Assembly (NCBI RefSeq): GCF_001640805.2
Contig: NC_066833.1
Span: forward strand, 3,820,471 to 3,884,470
Reading direction: 5' to 3'
Length of the DNA stretch: 64,000 bases
Origin: Lates calcarifer
Lineage: Eukaryota; Chordata; Actinopteri; Centropomidae
Position numbers and translations under genes: made by a program. A model generated the notes under the pieces. It was not told the DNA's origin and searched no databases. It saw only the letters and a list, made by a program, of their open reading frames with translations. Below are positions 42,501 to 54,744 of this stretch, piece after piece (position 1 is the first letter of the stretch; the number at the start of each line of letters is the position of its first letter).

Positions 42501-44523
42501 CCATGTGTTTAAATCAGTTTCCTCTTCTGTCTTCTTCAGGTCACCTGATGAGCATGACTCCAGAGCAGCTGCAGGCATGGAGGTGGGAGAGGGAAATCGA
42601 TGAGAGAAACCGGCCCCTCACAGATGAGGAGCTAGATGCCATGTTTCCAGAGGGATACAAGGTCCGTGCCCTCTTTTTTTATTGCGTTTAATTATTTAGT
42701 GACAAAATCATGAGTTACTAGTAATTTAAAATTGTTACAGCACTGACAGGTTATTTTTCTTCTCCACAGGTTTTGCCTCCACCAGCAGGTTACGTGCCAA
42801 TCCGTACTCCAGCCCGCAAGCTGTCGGCCACGGCCCACTCCTATTGGCGGCATGACAGGTTTCCACATGCAGGCGGAGGACCGCACCACAAAACAAATGA
42901 ATGACCAGCCCTCGGAAACCTCCCGTTCCTCAAACCTGATGACATCCAGTATTTTGACAAACTGCTGGTGAGCATCAGATTTTTCCGCATGACATGTAAA
43001 CAGTGTAAAATCAACAGCTGGATGTTTGTCCTATCTGAAGTTTAACATGTTTGTCTCGGTTTGTGTTAGGTGGAGGTGGATGAGTCCACACTGAGCCCTG
43101 AGGAGCAGAAAGAAAGGAAGATCATGAAGCTGCTACTGAAAATTAAAAATGGAACACCACCCAATGAGGAAGGTTGGTCACTTGTTACTCTGATGATTTC
43201 CAATTTAAATCATCTGTCCATTTCCATTCATGGCTTGTAACAGCATGAAACACAAAAACAGTTTCCCACTGCAAGATCAACACCCAGCACTACGCCTGTA
43301 TGTGGCTATAGTGTGAATATTTGCTTGCTAAAGAATCTTCCCTCTGAGGAGCTGGCTGCTCTTCAGTAGAGGTCAGTGTAGACCACCATATACTCTGCTG
43401 GGGAGCAGCAGACAGAAATCATCACATCTGTTGAGACTGAAGACTAACTGGTCCATGATCTGATTGACTGATCCTTTCCTCTCTTGTCATAGGCTGCCCT
43501 GCGTCAGATCACAGACAAGGCGCCGTGAATTTGGAGCAGGCCCTCTGTTCAACCAGATCCTGCCACTGCTCATGTCGCCCACCCTGGAGGATCAGGAGCG
43601 CCACCTGCTGGTTAAAGTGATTGACCGCATCCTCTACAAACTGTGATGATCTGGTTCGACCATACGTGCACTAAGGTAGGCCCAGTGTCAAAGATGTGAG
43701 CTTAATTTTACTTTAAATGGTTGTGTTTGAGAACATAACTGTTTGTCCTCTCTGTGTCCAGATCCTGGTTGTGATTGAGCCGCTGCTGATTGATGAGGAC
43801 TATTACGCCAGAGTAGAAGGCAGAGAAATCATCTCTAACTTGGCAAAGGTAATGCAGAGCTTTTTTTGCACACTCTGGGTCCTGCGAACCATTCTCGCCT
43901 GTACGACCAGTCCATGGTCAGTTCAGGGCTAGTCGTTCGCTAGATTAATACCAACACGAGAATCCACAGACCTGGTGTTCACGCCTCGCCTGTTCTCAAC
44001 CTGCACTCGTTGGTTACACACAGTACATTGACAAACTTTTGATATTGATTTGAAAGATAGTAACCACTTATACGATCATGACCTATCCAGATAGCTTGTT
44101 GATCTGTGACATTCATATACCAGTGCAGAGAGAGTGTACTTTGAATGAGTGTACCTGATTGATTGAAAAAATAATCAGCAGATTAATTGATATTAATATG
44201 GATTTACCTGGTGGCAGATATTTGACGTTTGTCCTCCTCCCGTCTGTCCCAGGCTGCTGGTTTGGCTACGATGATCTCCACAATGCGACCTGACATTGAC
44301 AACATGGATGAGTACGTCAGAAACACCACAGCCCGAGCCTTCGCTGTGGTGGCCTCTGCCCTTGGTATTCCCTCCCTCCTGCCCTTCCTCAAAGCCGTGT
44401 GTAAAAGCAAGAAATCCTGGCAGGCACGGCACACAGGCATCAAGATCGTGCAGCAGATTGCCATCCTCATGGGCTGCGCCATCCTACCCCACCTTCGCAG
44501 CTTGGTGGAGATTATTGAGCACG
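36554..44523 (+). CDS. sf3b1: SF3B1, copy B (exons 1-13, cut by a gap; exons 9-11 carry indels)
   Basis: Exon 1 is 36554-36581; its ATG begins MAKIAKTHE, the vertebrate SF3B1 start. Further exons: 37795-37970, 38624-38725, 38821-38935, 41416-41495, 41632-41817, 41946-42408, 42540-42661, 42770-42967, 43070-43172, 43493-43675, 43762-43848, 44253-44523. Exons 2-9 lie at a constant offset of 37282 from copy A. Indels break the frame near the contig end: +1 near 42832 and -1 near 42915 in exon 9, +1 near 43163 in exon 10, and three +1 insertions in exon 11 (about 43522, 43643, 43672). The flanking exons are perfect, and copies A and C lack these changes, so I read them as consensus errors rather than true pseudogenisation. 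The gene stops at the N gap in intron 13. COQ10B lies head to head upstream. Confidence 0.93.
36582..37794 (+). other. SF3B1 intron 1 (copy B)
   Basis: 1213 bp, no repeat recognised. The first 700 bases have more CpG than later introns and may belong to the promoter. Contig A begins in the window at the equivalent of base 37283. The copy C counterpart is 54773-55980. Confidence 0.55.
43270..43417 (+). ncRNA. Family I snoRNA candidate, SF3B1 copy B intron 10
   Basis: Same as 5986-6128 but with several one-base insertions, in line with the indel cluster of this stretch. Confidence 0.5.
43890..44021 (+). ncRNA. Family II snoRNA candidate, SF3B1 copy B intron 12
   Basis: Counterpart of 6599-6730. 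It carries the C-to-T change that copy C also has, and a one-base deletion directly after its end. Confidence 0.4.
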
Positions 44524-44604
44524 GTCAGTCCTTTGTTAATTATTATCAAACTTCTTAAGAACCAAATGCACTTGACTACAGCCTTTGAAGTTGATTTTCA
44601 CATG

Positions 44605-45604
44605 NNNNNNNNNNNNNNNNNNNNNNNNNNNNNNNNNNNNNNNNNNNNNNNNNNNNNNNNNNNNNNNNNNNNNNNNNNNNNNNNNNNNNNNNNNNNNNNN
44701 NNNNNNNNNNNNNNNNNNNNNNNNNNNNNNNNNNNNNNNNNNNNNNNNNNNNNNNNNNNNNNNNNNNNNNNNNNNNNNNNNNNNNNNNNNNNNNNNNNNN
44801 NNNNNNNNNNNNNNNNNNNNNNNNNNNNNNNNNNNNNNNNNNNNNNNNNNNNNNNNNNNNNNNNNNNNNNNNNNNNNNNNNNNNNNNNNNNNNNNNNNNN
44901 NNNNNNNNNNNNNNNNNNNNNNNNNNNNNNNNNNNNNNNNNNNNNNNNNNNNNNNNNNNNNNNNNNNNNNNNNNNNNNNNNNNNNNNNNNNNNNNNNNNN
45001 NNNNNNNNNNNNNNNNNNNNNNNNNNNNNNNNNNNNNNNNNNNNNNNNNNNNNNNNNNNNNNNNNNNNNNNNNNNNNNNNNNNNNNNNNNNNNNNNNNNN
45101 NNNNNNNNNNNNNNNNNNNNNNNNNNNNNNNNNNNNNNNNNNNNNNNNNNNNNNNNNNNNNNNNNNNNNNNNNNNNNNNNNNNNNNNNNNNNNNNNNNNN
45201 NNNNNNNNNNNNNNNNNNNNNNNNNNNNNNNNNNNNNNNNNNNNNNNNNNNNNNNNNNNNNNNNNNNNNNNNNNNNNNNNNNNNNNNNNNNNNNNNNNNN
45301 NNNNNNNNNNNNNNNNNNNNNNNNNNNNNNNNNNNNNNNNNNNNNNNNNNNNNNNNNNNNNNNNNNNNNNNNNNNNNNNNNNNNNNNNNNNNNNNNNNNN
45401 NNNNNNNNNNNNNNNNNNNNNNNNNNNNNNNNNNNNNNNNNNNNNNNNNNNNNNNNNNNNNNNNNNNNNNNNNNNNNNNNNNNNNNNNNNNNNNNNNNNN
45501 NNNNNNNNNNNNNNNNNNNNNNNNNNNNNNNNNNNNNNNNNNNNNNNNNNNNNNNNNNNNNNNNNNNNNNNNNNNNNNNNNNNNNNNNNNNNNNNNNNNN
45601 NNNN
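44605..45604. other. Assembly gap, exactly 1000 N
   Basis: Second fixed-size placeholder. The left flank is SF3B1 intron 13, and the right flank is sequence equivalent to 27309 onward, 3' of COQ10B. The next contig therefore starts the same block over again. Confidence 0.95.
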
Positions 45605-46691
45605 GCATTTACCATTATCCAAACTGACTAAATTATAAGATTTAGTCAACACTACAACTTCAAGTAGCTTCACCTCAGGCACAGACCTGCTAAAGGGGGA
45701 AATATCTTAAAATGTTCCCTTCTCTCATACAACCTCTGGTGGGCTCATCTGCATCCCAACTACAGCGGGATCATTTATAAAGATAAAATGTCAAGAATCA
45801 ACTTGTTCCTGCTCCTTTAAGGACTTTCTGTTTTTCCGTTTTACATAAATATAACTGAACATTTTAGACCAAACAACTAATCAATTAATTGAGACAAAAA
45901 TGTCAGCAGATCGATGATGAAATAGTTGCAGCCTGGATCTCAATACAGGTGATATGCACTTAACTCCCTGAAAATCAAATACTATACATCTCAAAATCAA
46001 TCTCACTGAATGAAAATTAGTCTAATAGGCCTGCAACTAATTAAATTATCAGTTAACTGATTGATTCTTTAGTCTATAAATGCAGAAAATTGTGAAAATG
46101 TCCAGGTCCAAGAGTCCAACACCCAAGGATATTCATTATAATCTATATCTATTAATCAACTAATGAATCAAACATATGAGTGAGATGACAGGATGTAACA
46201 CGTCACCATGAGCAGACAAATAAGTTGAACTACCAGAGCTTCTGGAGGACATACTGTCTTCCTGCAGCAGCTTTTTAAATCTGAAGTGGTTGTAAGGTAG
46301 TTAGAGCAGTGTAGCTAATGTTGACAGATGTGATGACATGCTCACTTGACCAATCACGACTGACAGCGCTGCTAAGCCATGATTTCACCTCACACTCATA
46401 ACCTGTGAGCTCAGTTTCACAACCAGGCACAGATTGAGCTCTGATAATGGGAATGACAGTGCAAATAATGTTGAAATGTTTAGCACCAAGGTGAAAATTA
46501 GCAGGTGGATCCACATCAGTTATAAAAGATGAGATAGGAAATCGTTGGAATTTGGTCATTGTTGTGGGAAAGGCACTGCAGTTAGAACACAGGGTCTCTC
46601 TTTCTGTCTACACTTTCCCCCCTCTCATTTCTCTTTGGCATCGGGCTTTGTGTTTGTCTGCGTTATCTGTGTTTGTGTGTCAGGGGCAACG
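45605..46691. other. Region 3' of COQ10B (copy 2)
   Basis: Counterpart of 27309-28404 with scattered one-base indels. No gene seen. Confidence 0.55.
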
Positions 46692-49600
46692 CTACGTGTG
46701 GTGAATCTCGTGGAACATGAGCTCACGAGGATAACCGTCTCTGCACCGTATACGTTGGAGGCGCGACGCTCAAATGCTGACACCATCTGCTTCACCACCT
46801 CATCGAAGAAGACGTGAGCGAGCTGGGAGTGGAGGAGCGAGCGAAACTCAAAGGAGATCTGTGGAGAGAGAGGCGAGGAGGAGGGAGGGAGAGGAGAGGA
46901 TAAAGTTAGCAGCTGAATTTCATACTGTATACACGTCAGAGGTCTGTGTGTGTTTGAAACTGATCCAATGAGAAATACAACACTTGCAGCTGAAGACAGG
47001 CCAAGTTCAGACACATGGAAGGACCAACACATGATCACAGGACACACACGGAGCAAAGGTTAAATATTTCCCTTCCCTTCTCTAGGGGTGGGAATCTTTA
47101 GCAATCTAACAATTTCAAAACAGGATCAATTCTCTATTTTAACATGATTCTCGCAATTTGTGCAATTTGTCTCCTTTCTTCTCTTTTCAACTGAGGCTGT
47201 CCAACCTAGTATGTTGTCATTTTAAAAGGGCATTTTAAAATGATGACTTAGGGAAGGATATGTTGAGATTGATAAGACCCAATCAAGAAGTGAATGTGGA
47301 TGTCTGTGTTGCTGTTTCTAAAACTCCCTGTTTCTGCGTGTTCTCACACTGACAAGTTTGGAAACATGCAGTGCACTATAAGAACCAGGATGGTGACTCA
47401 AACAGTCAAAGTTGAGTATGGAACAATGGACACTTCTCTCCCTCAATTGTTGCAATCTTGGCTATGCAGCAGAAAAGGAGGACCACCAATGTATTTTCAA
47501 ACTTGTGAAATAGCAGCTAAAGAAGGAGGACAAGTTGTTAGCACAGATGAAGGTGTACACAGTGTAGTGCATATAACTGTAAGAACTGAAGTATACAATT
47601 GTAGACACAGCAACTGTATTCACAAAATACTTCACCCTTTGTCTTTTAAAGCTAATCATTAAGTCATTAAATCCAAAATGTACCTTTTCAGGAGAAGAAC
47701 TACCAGATTATTCTTGAATTTGCACATGTTACAGTGAATACAAAAATTTTTTGGGGGATTTGTCAGTCAGTTCTTATGTGAATCACCCTCCCCTACTTTT
47801 TCTCTCTTCGCAGGTTTGACAGCAGATTGCCTGCTGCTTACAGCAAAATATCTCAAGGAAAGTTTTAATCGAAAGCAACTGGACTTAGTTGTAGTCTAGA
47901 AGACGTTTCACCTCTCATCCAAAAGGCTTCATCAGTTTGTGTTCGCAGCTGACCAGGCTGGGACTGGTCCAACCAACCTGGTTGCTTTCGATTAAAACTT
48001 TCCTTGAGATAACTATGACCTGGATGAATGAGAATATTCACAGGCTTACAGCAAAATCCACAGTGCAGGTACGAGGGTAACCCGGAGGCCAGGGCTGAAG
48101 CGCCAAACTGTCTCCAGGTGGTTGAACAGTTTACCGTCTGAACAGGATGCCTGACAAGCAACAAATACACATTAATTGCAACCAAGACTTCTAACTGACT
48201 CAAGTCCTCTAATACTGCTACTGACTGCTAAACTTTTTATCGCTCTGTCTGCTGATTTCTGATGGCACTGCCATACCTTGACCAGGTGGGGGCGTACTGT
48301 AGTGACAAGAGAGGTGTAGTTCTCCACCACAGGAGGAAAGCCAACAGTTAGTTTGGCCTTGCAGAACCCAGATCGCTTGAAGATCACATCAGATTTCTTA
48401 CACCAGGGAACAAAGAGGCGGTAGTTTTCCACACCGGCCACCACGTCATATATCTCCTGCATGGAATACCTAAAGAGTCAAGGATGGAAAGAGCCATAAA
48501 CTCGGAGTGTGCAAATACAACCATGCAGAGCTGCATGTCAGGAAACAGGTGAAGGTTGGTAATTGTGATGTAACACTAGACAAGTCTGGCACGACCCAGT
48601 AAAATCTAGGTCAATGAGGAGCAAAGATAGAGAGAGAAAGGGAGGGAGGAAGAGATGAGGAGAGCTAAAAGAATTCAAGAGGAAAGGAAAAAAGCATAAT
48701 AAAATAATAAACAAAATAAAGGCAAGGTGTAATGAATGAGAGACAAATGGAGACAGTCTCCAACTCTACTATGTAACTGCATCACTCCAGCTGAGGGAAA
48801 ATAGCTGCCGCCGCTTGCGTCTATTTATACAAGCAGATTTAGTGATTATGACCTCTCTATGGAACACAGGAGGACATTTAGCACGTCATACAGAGCCAGC
48901 GCACCAGCATTCAAAACGTGATTGGAATTTAAAAATCTGCATTTTAAAGTTTTATATTATTGTATTTGAATGTTGCTCCCTTAAAGTGTACTGGGACGTC
49001 TGTGCATCAAAGCAAAATCAGTTTTACCTCATTAATATGCAAATGTATCAGGAAGACAACCAAAATCGAATCGGATGAGAGTTATGGCCAAAAACGTGTT
49101 TTGTGAGGTCAATGTGACCTTCAACCTTTGACCACCACTTAGACTCACCCAATGATTCGTCTCTCGGAGTACTCCTTCCTCTTGGAGAAGGAATCGGCAA
49201 GGTTGAAGAAGCTGCGGGCAGGCAACACAACGCTGCGCCCTGGCATGGCTGTACCCAGCAGGGGAGGCATTTGCGTCATCAGGATCCCACATGACGACAG
49301 GTATCTGATCACAAAACAAACAATACAGAGACCAACAGGGTGAGGATTTGAATCAATAAAGTAAACTGTCATGAACCACAAAACAGAGCAGGAGCAGTAC
49401 ACTGGTATCCAAAATATCTGTCACAAGATACAGTTTGATTACTGTCTAGCAATATAATAAGCTACTTCTGTGAGTAATTTAAAGAAACTGTGAGTAAACA
49501 GAGGAGCTTGACTGGTTCGTAGCTGCAATAAAGCATGAAAATCTTTCATGAAAATCTGATTATTGAATTCATTCATTAATTTTTATTTGAAATATCATAA

Positions 49601-52600
49601 TGACAAATACCCCATATATATTGAGTAGCTGTTATGAGCTGAATGTAAGTGCTGTTGATTTGTGTTGTCTCATTTGTTGGTGTGATACAGTAGCTAATGG
49701 GCTCTAAATAAACTTTTCTATTTTTATCAAAATTCTCTTGAAAATGTTGTTATTCCTCTTTTACTACTTCACTGAAAAGTAAAATGTCTCCTTTGGTGTG
49801 AGCCCATTCTAGCCTCAAATGTGCAAATGGTTAATTATTTACATATCTAGCAGTAACAGAGCAACATTAGAGGGAAATATCTGGCTCTTAAGCTGCAACA
49901 TGCTCCACAAGGTAACCAGCTGCTCTTTAACTGTGTCTGTCTGGTGTTTGTTGCTGAGCAGGTAGTGGACAGAGGGTTTTAAGAGCTTTTAGTCTGACAA
50001 CAGCCTGCTGCTGCTGAAAATGATTCAAATAGAGCAAGTGAAAGTGAACCAAAACAAATAATGAGCTGAAATTCTTCATGAAGCTCGATTGAGCCAAAAG
50101 GAGCTGCAGATTCAGCCGGCAAATGTCTGTAGGTTAATCACTACCAGAGACAACTTTCACATTGCCAAACTGTCCTCTGATATGATTATAAAAATACAGA
50201 TTACAGTAGCTTTAATCTTTTCTGTAACAAACATTAAGGGGACAGGAACTCTTGAGAACAACGACTAGTTTTCTATGATTTCCATCTACACAAAGCCTAG
50301 TGCTAATAACCTATAATAACTATAAATCAAGATCAAAGCTGCAACATAAGCCTTTATTCCTGGAGAAGAGGACACTTTAAATGGAAAGCCTTCTTGCAAC
50401 ACCTCCCAAGCATTAGTCACTGAAATCAAACAGGTAACAGTTGCCTGTAAACCAAAACGGAACAAGGTCAAGGGCACCAAATTTACTACTAGCCTGAAAG
50501 ACCTAAAACCCTGCGCAGCCTAACTACCTGGTCTTGCTCAACCCAGTTCTGTGACTTCCTGCCTGTCTACGTTTCATACATGTAGCCTACTTTCTGTTTG
50601 GAGAGAACCTGCAGAATTAGATCAATGACTGGACTTCAGTTTTCCAGCAGCAGACAGTTTTTCTGACACACTGTCTGACATACTGAGTCCTGGCTGGAAA
50701 ATACAATAAATATTTGATCCCACGACAACTGTTGAGCTGAACAATTGACAGCTCTTTAAACAACTGACATTGGAAATGTCAATTGTTTCAGTCAATTGTT
50801 GTCTAAATTTAAAGTCAAGTTAAATTTAAAGTTACTACAGTTCAAACAAAATCAGTCATTTGTAGAAGTCACATTGGGCTCTGACAGCAGGTTCCTTCAC
50901 TTTTAATCAACCAAACCAATGATCAAAATATTATTAAGTGATTAGTCAGAATAATCTTAATAATAATTTGAAGGGCCTCAAGTAATTATTATTTCCTTAT
51001 TGATCTGGCAATTATTTTCTCCACTGATCAATTTGTCAATGAAATGTCAAATAATAATATTTATTCAAAGTTATAATTTCCCACAGTCCAAGGTAATACA
51101 TTCAAATAGACTAGTTGGTTTGTGTTAAATCAACAGTCCAAACCCTGAACATATTCAGTTTACTCCCTGATATCACTTTTGAGAAGCTGCAAATATTTAG
51201 CTTTTTTTGTTCAGAAAAACGACAAGGATTCACAAAATTATCAAAATAGTTGCAAATTAATTTTCTATCGATAGACTGATCAATCAACTAATCATTGCAG
51301 CTTTCAGTTCTATTTCCAGCATTTCCAGCCAGAAGGATCACTCAGTCAGATTGTCCCTGACACCATGAATGGGAGGACTCTGTTAATCCTGGATGGTTAA
51401 AAAAAAACTGGCTTGTAAACTCAGCAGAGGTTTATGAACATATAATTCAAATTATGCTACTCGTGACAAAAGCAGCATCCAGGGTCACTGTGACTGACTG
51501 ATTTGTGCCTGGCCGTCACCCATGGCACCTGTGGCACCCCGTCCCACGATGTCCCTGGCACTGGATGGTTGGAAGCACAACACAACTCTCAAAGTGTATG
51601 TTTAGCTTTAACTACCCATTATGTCACCGCTTAATGTGATGTGACAATATCAATGTCATCATTAGCTTAAACCCATGAAACCTATTCTGTGCTTCTCACG
51701 ATGTGCTGCTTCAAATTCCTGTTGCAATACTGGCTCTGCAGGTCACTTCAAAGAGAGTCCATTCACCACTACCTGAAATGTGATATAGCCGACACACATG
51801 GTACTGACCTCAAACTGACAAGTTCGTGCCAGCATACAGAGTTAAGTGTTACACCTGACCCCAAAAGGGCGCAGATGCAGGACAAAATCTGAACATTCCA
51901 CCTCCCTTTTCCTGAAAAAACACTAATAAACAATTTATTCTTTTCCTAACATTGTGCGAGAGGTGAACTTGGATTTCAGTTGAGTTCTCCCCTCAGGAAA
52001 GTACTGGCAGTGGTCTTATCTTACACCTTTCAGCTGGCACGCAAAAACCCTTCCTCCCAAGGACTTAAACCCCAGAAAAAAATGGCTGTCCTGAGATAAC
52101 GCAAACCATCATACAGATGCAACAGTTCTTCTGTCAAGTAGTTAATATCCATAGCTCACTTTTGCACTACATTAGACGGTTAGGCTGCAGTGGTGGCATG
52201 TAATTTATTTAGAATTTAGCCCAGGTTTTGTCAGGTATTTAAATTTTCTGCCACTTCATACTGAAAATATTGTACTTTTAACTGCACTACCTTTATCTGA
52301 CAGGTATAGTTACTAGTTACTCTCCAGACTAAAAGTTGAATTATAAAACATATAAATAATAATAATAATAATAATAAATAAAAGATTACTCAACCTAACA
52401 GTATATTGTAGTGGTTATCATCTTGATGCTAAAACATGTATAACAACAAGTAATTATGATGTTCGAGGAATCAGGTGATATGGAGGCATGTGCTGGAGGA
52501 ATCATATGAATGTTGAATGTTAATGGTAACTCTTTTTTTAAGTTCCCTATTTAGTATTTATAAATGTCTTATAACACACTATAATATATATTTTAAGCAG

Positions 52601-53807
52601 ATATAATATTTAGCAATATGTTTAGGACTAATGAAAATCCCCCTGGAGAAAATACCACACACTTGTAATAATAATGTTTCATAGAATATGTTGTAATTGT
52701 TGACAAATCCGGTATATCAGCGGTGAAGTGTAACTGATTAACTTTATACTTAAAGTTAAAGTACAATTTTTACTTACTTACTCCATTTCCATTTTATGCT
52801 ACACTACACTTCTATTCCATACTCTACATTTTTGACACCTTTAGTTACTAGTTACTAACTAGAATATTTTCACACTGTGGTATCGGTACTTACACTTAAG
52901 TAAAACGCTTGAGTAAAAACGCTTAGTTGCATTCCACCACTACAGTACTTGTCTACAACTGTAACTTAGGTAGCAATTTATTAGGAACATTTGGCTAAAA
53001 CTAAAGCGGACTAAAACATCAATTTTGCAATAAATCCTCCTTCACGAAGGTTAGGATGTTCCGTGATTGTCGAAGCTGTATCAAACGGGTGTCTTAACTT
53101 GATGGTCACTTTAAAGGCTGCAGTTTGTGGTGCTGCTGAACTGTATTGCATACAGGTGTTTCAACTATTTTGTCCACCCATTTATTTCAAATAAGGGTAA
53201 ACAATAAAAACACCTCTCTGCAGTTCAACAACACCTCAAAGGTTTGCTTGAGCATTGCACTTAGGTAAAAATGCTTAGCTGCATTCCACCACATAAGTAC
53301 AGTATTTACACACAACTTACATAAAACTGTATTTACAACATATTTATATCATTACAGCTTGTTATGATTCTCTACAGGAGCCTCCACCTGTTGCCCACAA
53401 GAGGAGTTATAATGGTTGACAAATACATTAGTTAAGACTTCTGTACAACTACGTTTCAGATTGTTGTAAACCATTTATGAATGTTTGTATCCTACTTATC
53501 AATGCTAAACAGAGGAACTTCAAGTGTCACCACGTTAGTTAGTTGTCTTAGGTGTTAAGGTTACTAGTTTGAGTTCTTTTGTTTGCTACGTATTAAGGTC
53601 TAACCTAAGCTAAGTGAATGTTTTAAGTAATGTTAACGGCTACCTCAGCTTCGTTTGTCACACTCTACACTTTCCAGGTTTTGTCGAAAGTAAAGAGATA
53701 AAATTTTACCTGACGTTGTTCTTGGTCTGTAAATCCCTGCTGGCTACAGAAGGTAACTGTTTCAAGCACTCAGCTATTTTTCTCAAGCTCCGTCCGCCTC
53801 TCGCCAT
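46692..53807 (-). CDS. coq10b: COQ10B, copy 2 (two single-base deletions)
   Basis: Same five-exon gene as the copy at 28405-35551: 53807-53710, 49304-49149, 48469-48277, 48150-48050, 46858-46692. Exons 1-3 are the same length and in frame. Exon 4 lacks one base in a G/C run (near 48084), and exon 5 lacks one base of an A run (near 46733) shortly before the conserved C-terminal PRELMFHE motif, so the frame is lost in both. Both deletions are in homopolymers and absent from copy 1. Numerous other one-base differences from copy 1 in this interval are also homopolymer changes. I infer sequencing or consensus error in a redundant contig, although a real decaying duplicate cannot be excluded from sequence alone. 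Confidence 0.92.
47836..48057 (+). mobile_element. Same retroelement insertion in COQ10B copy 2
   Basis: Target-site duplications gcttacagcaaaat at 47836-47849 and 48044-48057 enclose 194 bp. The insertion is identical in position to that in copy 1, so it predates any divergence of the two copies, or both are the same locus. Confidence 0.75.
49305..53709 (-). other. COQ10B intron 1 (copy 2)
   Basis: Counterpart of 31035-35453, with the same repeats at 50926-51300 and 52251-52944. The many one- to four-base deletions relative to copy 1 are mostly in short repeats and homopolymers. Confidence 0.6.
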
Positions 53808-54744
53808 CTTCCCTTCTTTGATGGATCTCTCCGCTCCCTGTCAGGCATCAGTGCCCGTAGATTCAGTACCCCCCTGCAACGCCACGCCCTCTTCAAAAGT
53901 TGGTCTGCCATAGGACCAAACGCACCCTCCGAACGTTCTCCATTGGCCAGTCTTGCCGTTCGTCAGACGGCGCTGCTGTCGTATTGTGCCTCGCGCGCAC
54001 GACCGCGCGCCGCAGGAATGTCACGAGATGTTGGCTCAGGATCAGGTTGCACTGTAGTGTAACCTTACTATGCACCGCCGATTGGCCCAATACATCTAGG
54101 CGGCGCCTGCATGTATAGGTCAAATTCCTACGCAGTCTATGAGTCCAATATGTTTAATACGTACAATGTTACCTGCCTCTTAAGATAACTTTGTTAAAAA
54201 CAAGTTTTTTTTAACTGCTCTTGAGAGTTAGAAACTTACCTTATTAACGGGGACGCCCTGCTAGGCAATCGGTCTTAATTTACACATCCAAGTTAACTTT
54301 GCTTTAAGGTTACACACACACACACACACACACACAATCACTGTGTTATTGATTTATAATCTGGGCAAACATTTCCCATAATCAGTTACAGCTATTATAT
54401 TATTTTGGTTTAAAGAGGCTGATTGTAATAATAATAATATTAATATAATAATAATTTGAAATGGGTCATTTTACACAATTAGTGCTTTCACTCTCTGTTC
54501 CTAAAGTACATTTTGATGGCAATAATTTAGTACCTTAAAGTAAAAACTTGAAAGCACTACTGAGTATGTTTCCACAATGGTATTGATAGTTTTAATAAAG
54601 TAATTATCAGAGTACATATATATATATATATGTTTACAATTAGTGATCAAGAACCATGTTAAAACTGATCTGAGAGCAGCTCGGAAGAGACGGAAGTTTG
54701 GATTAACGCACATCCGGTTTCAGACTCCAGCAACCATCACCAAA
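53808..54744. promoter_or_regulatory. Bidirectional promoter region of COQ10B and SF3B1 (copy 2/C)
   Basis: Same region as 35552-36553 but 65 bases shorter, mostly because the AT microsatellite is reduced to 54615-54631. Confidence 0.55.
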
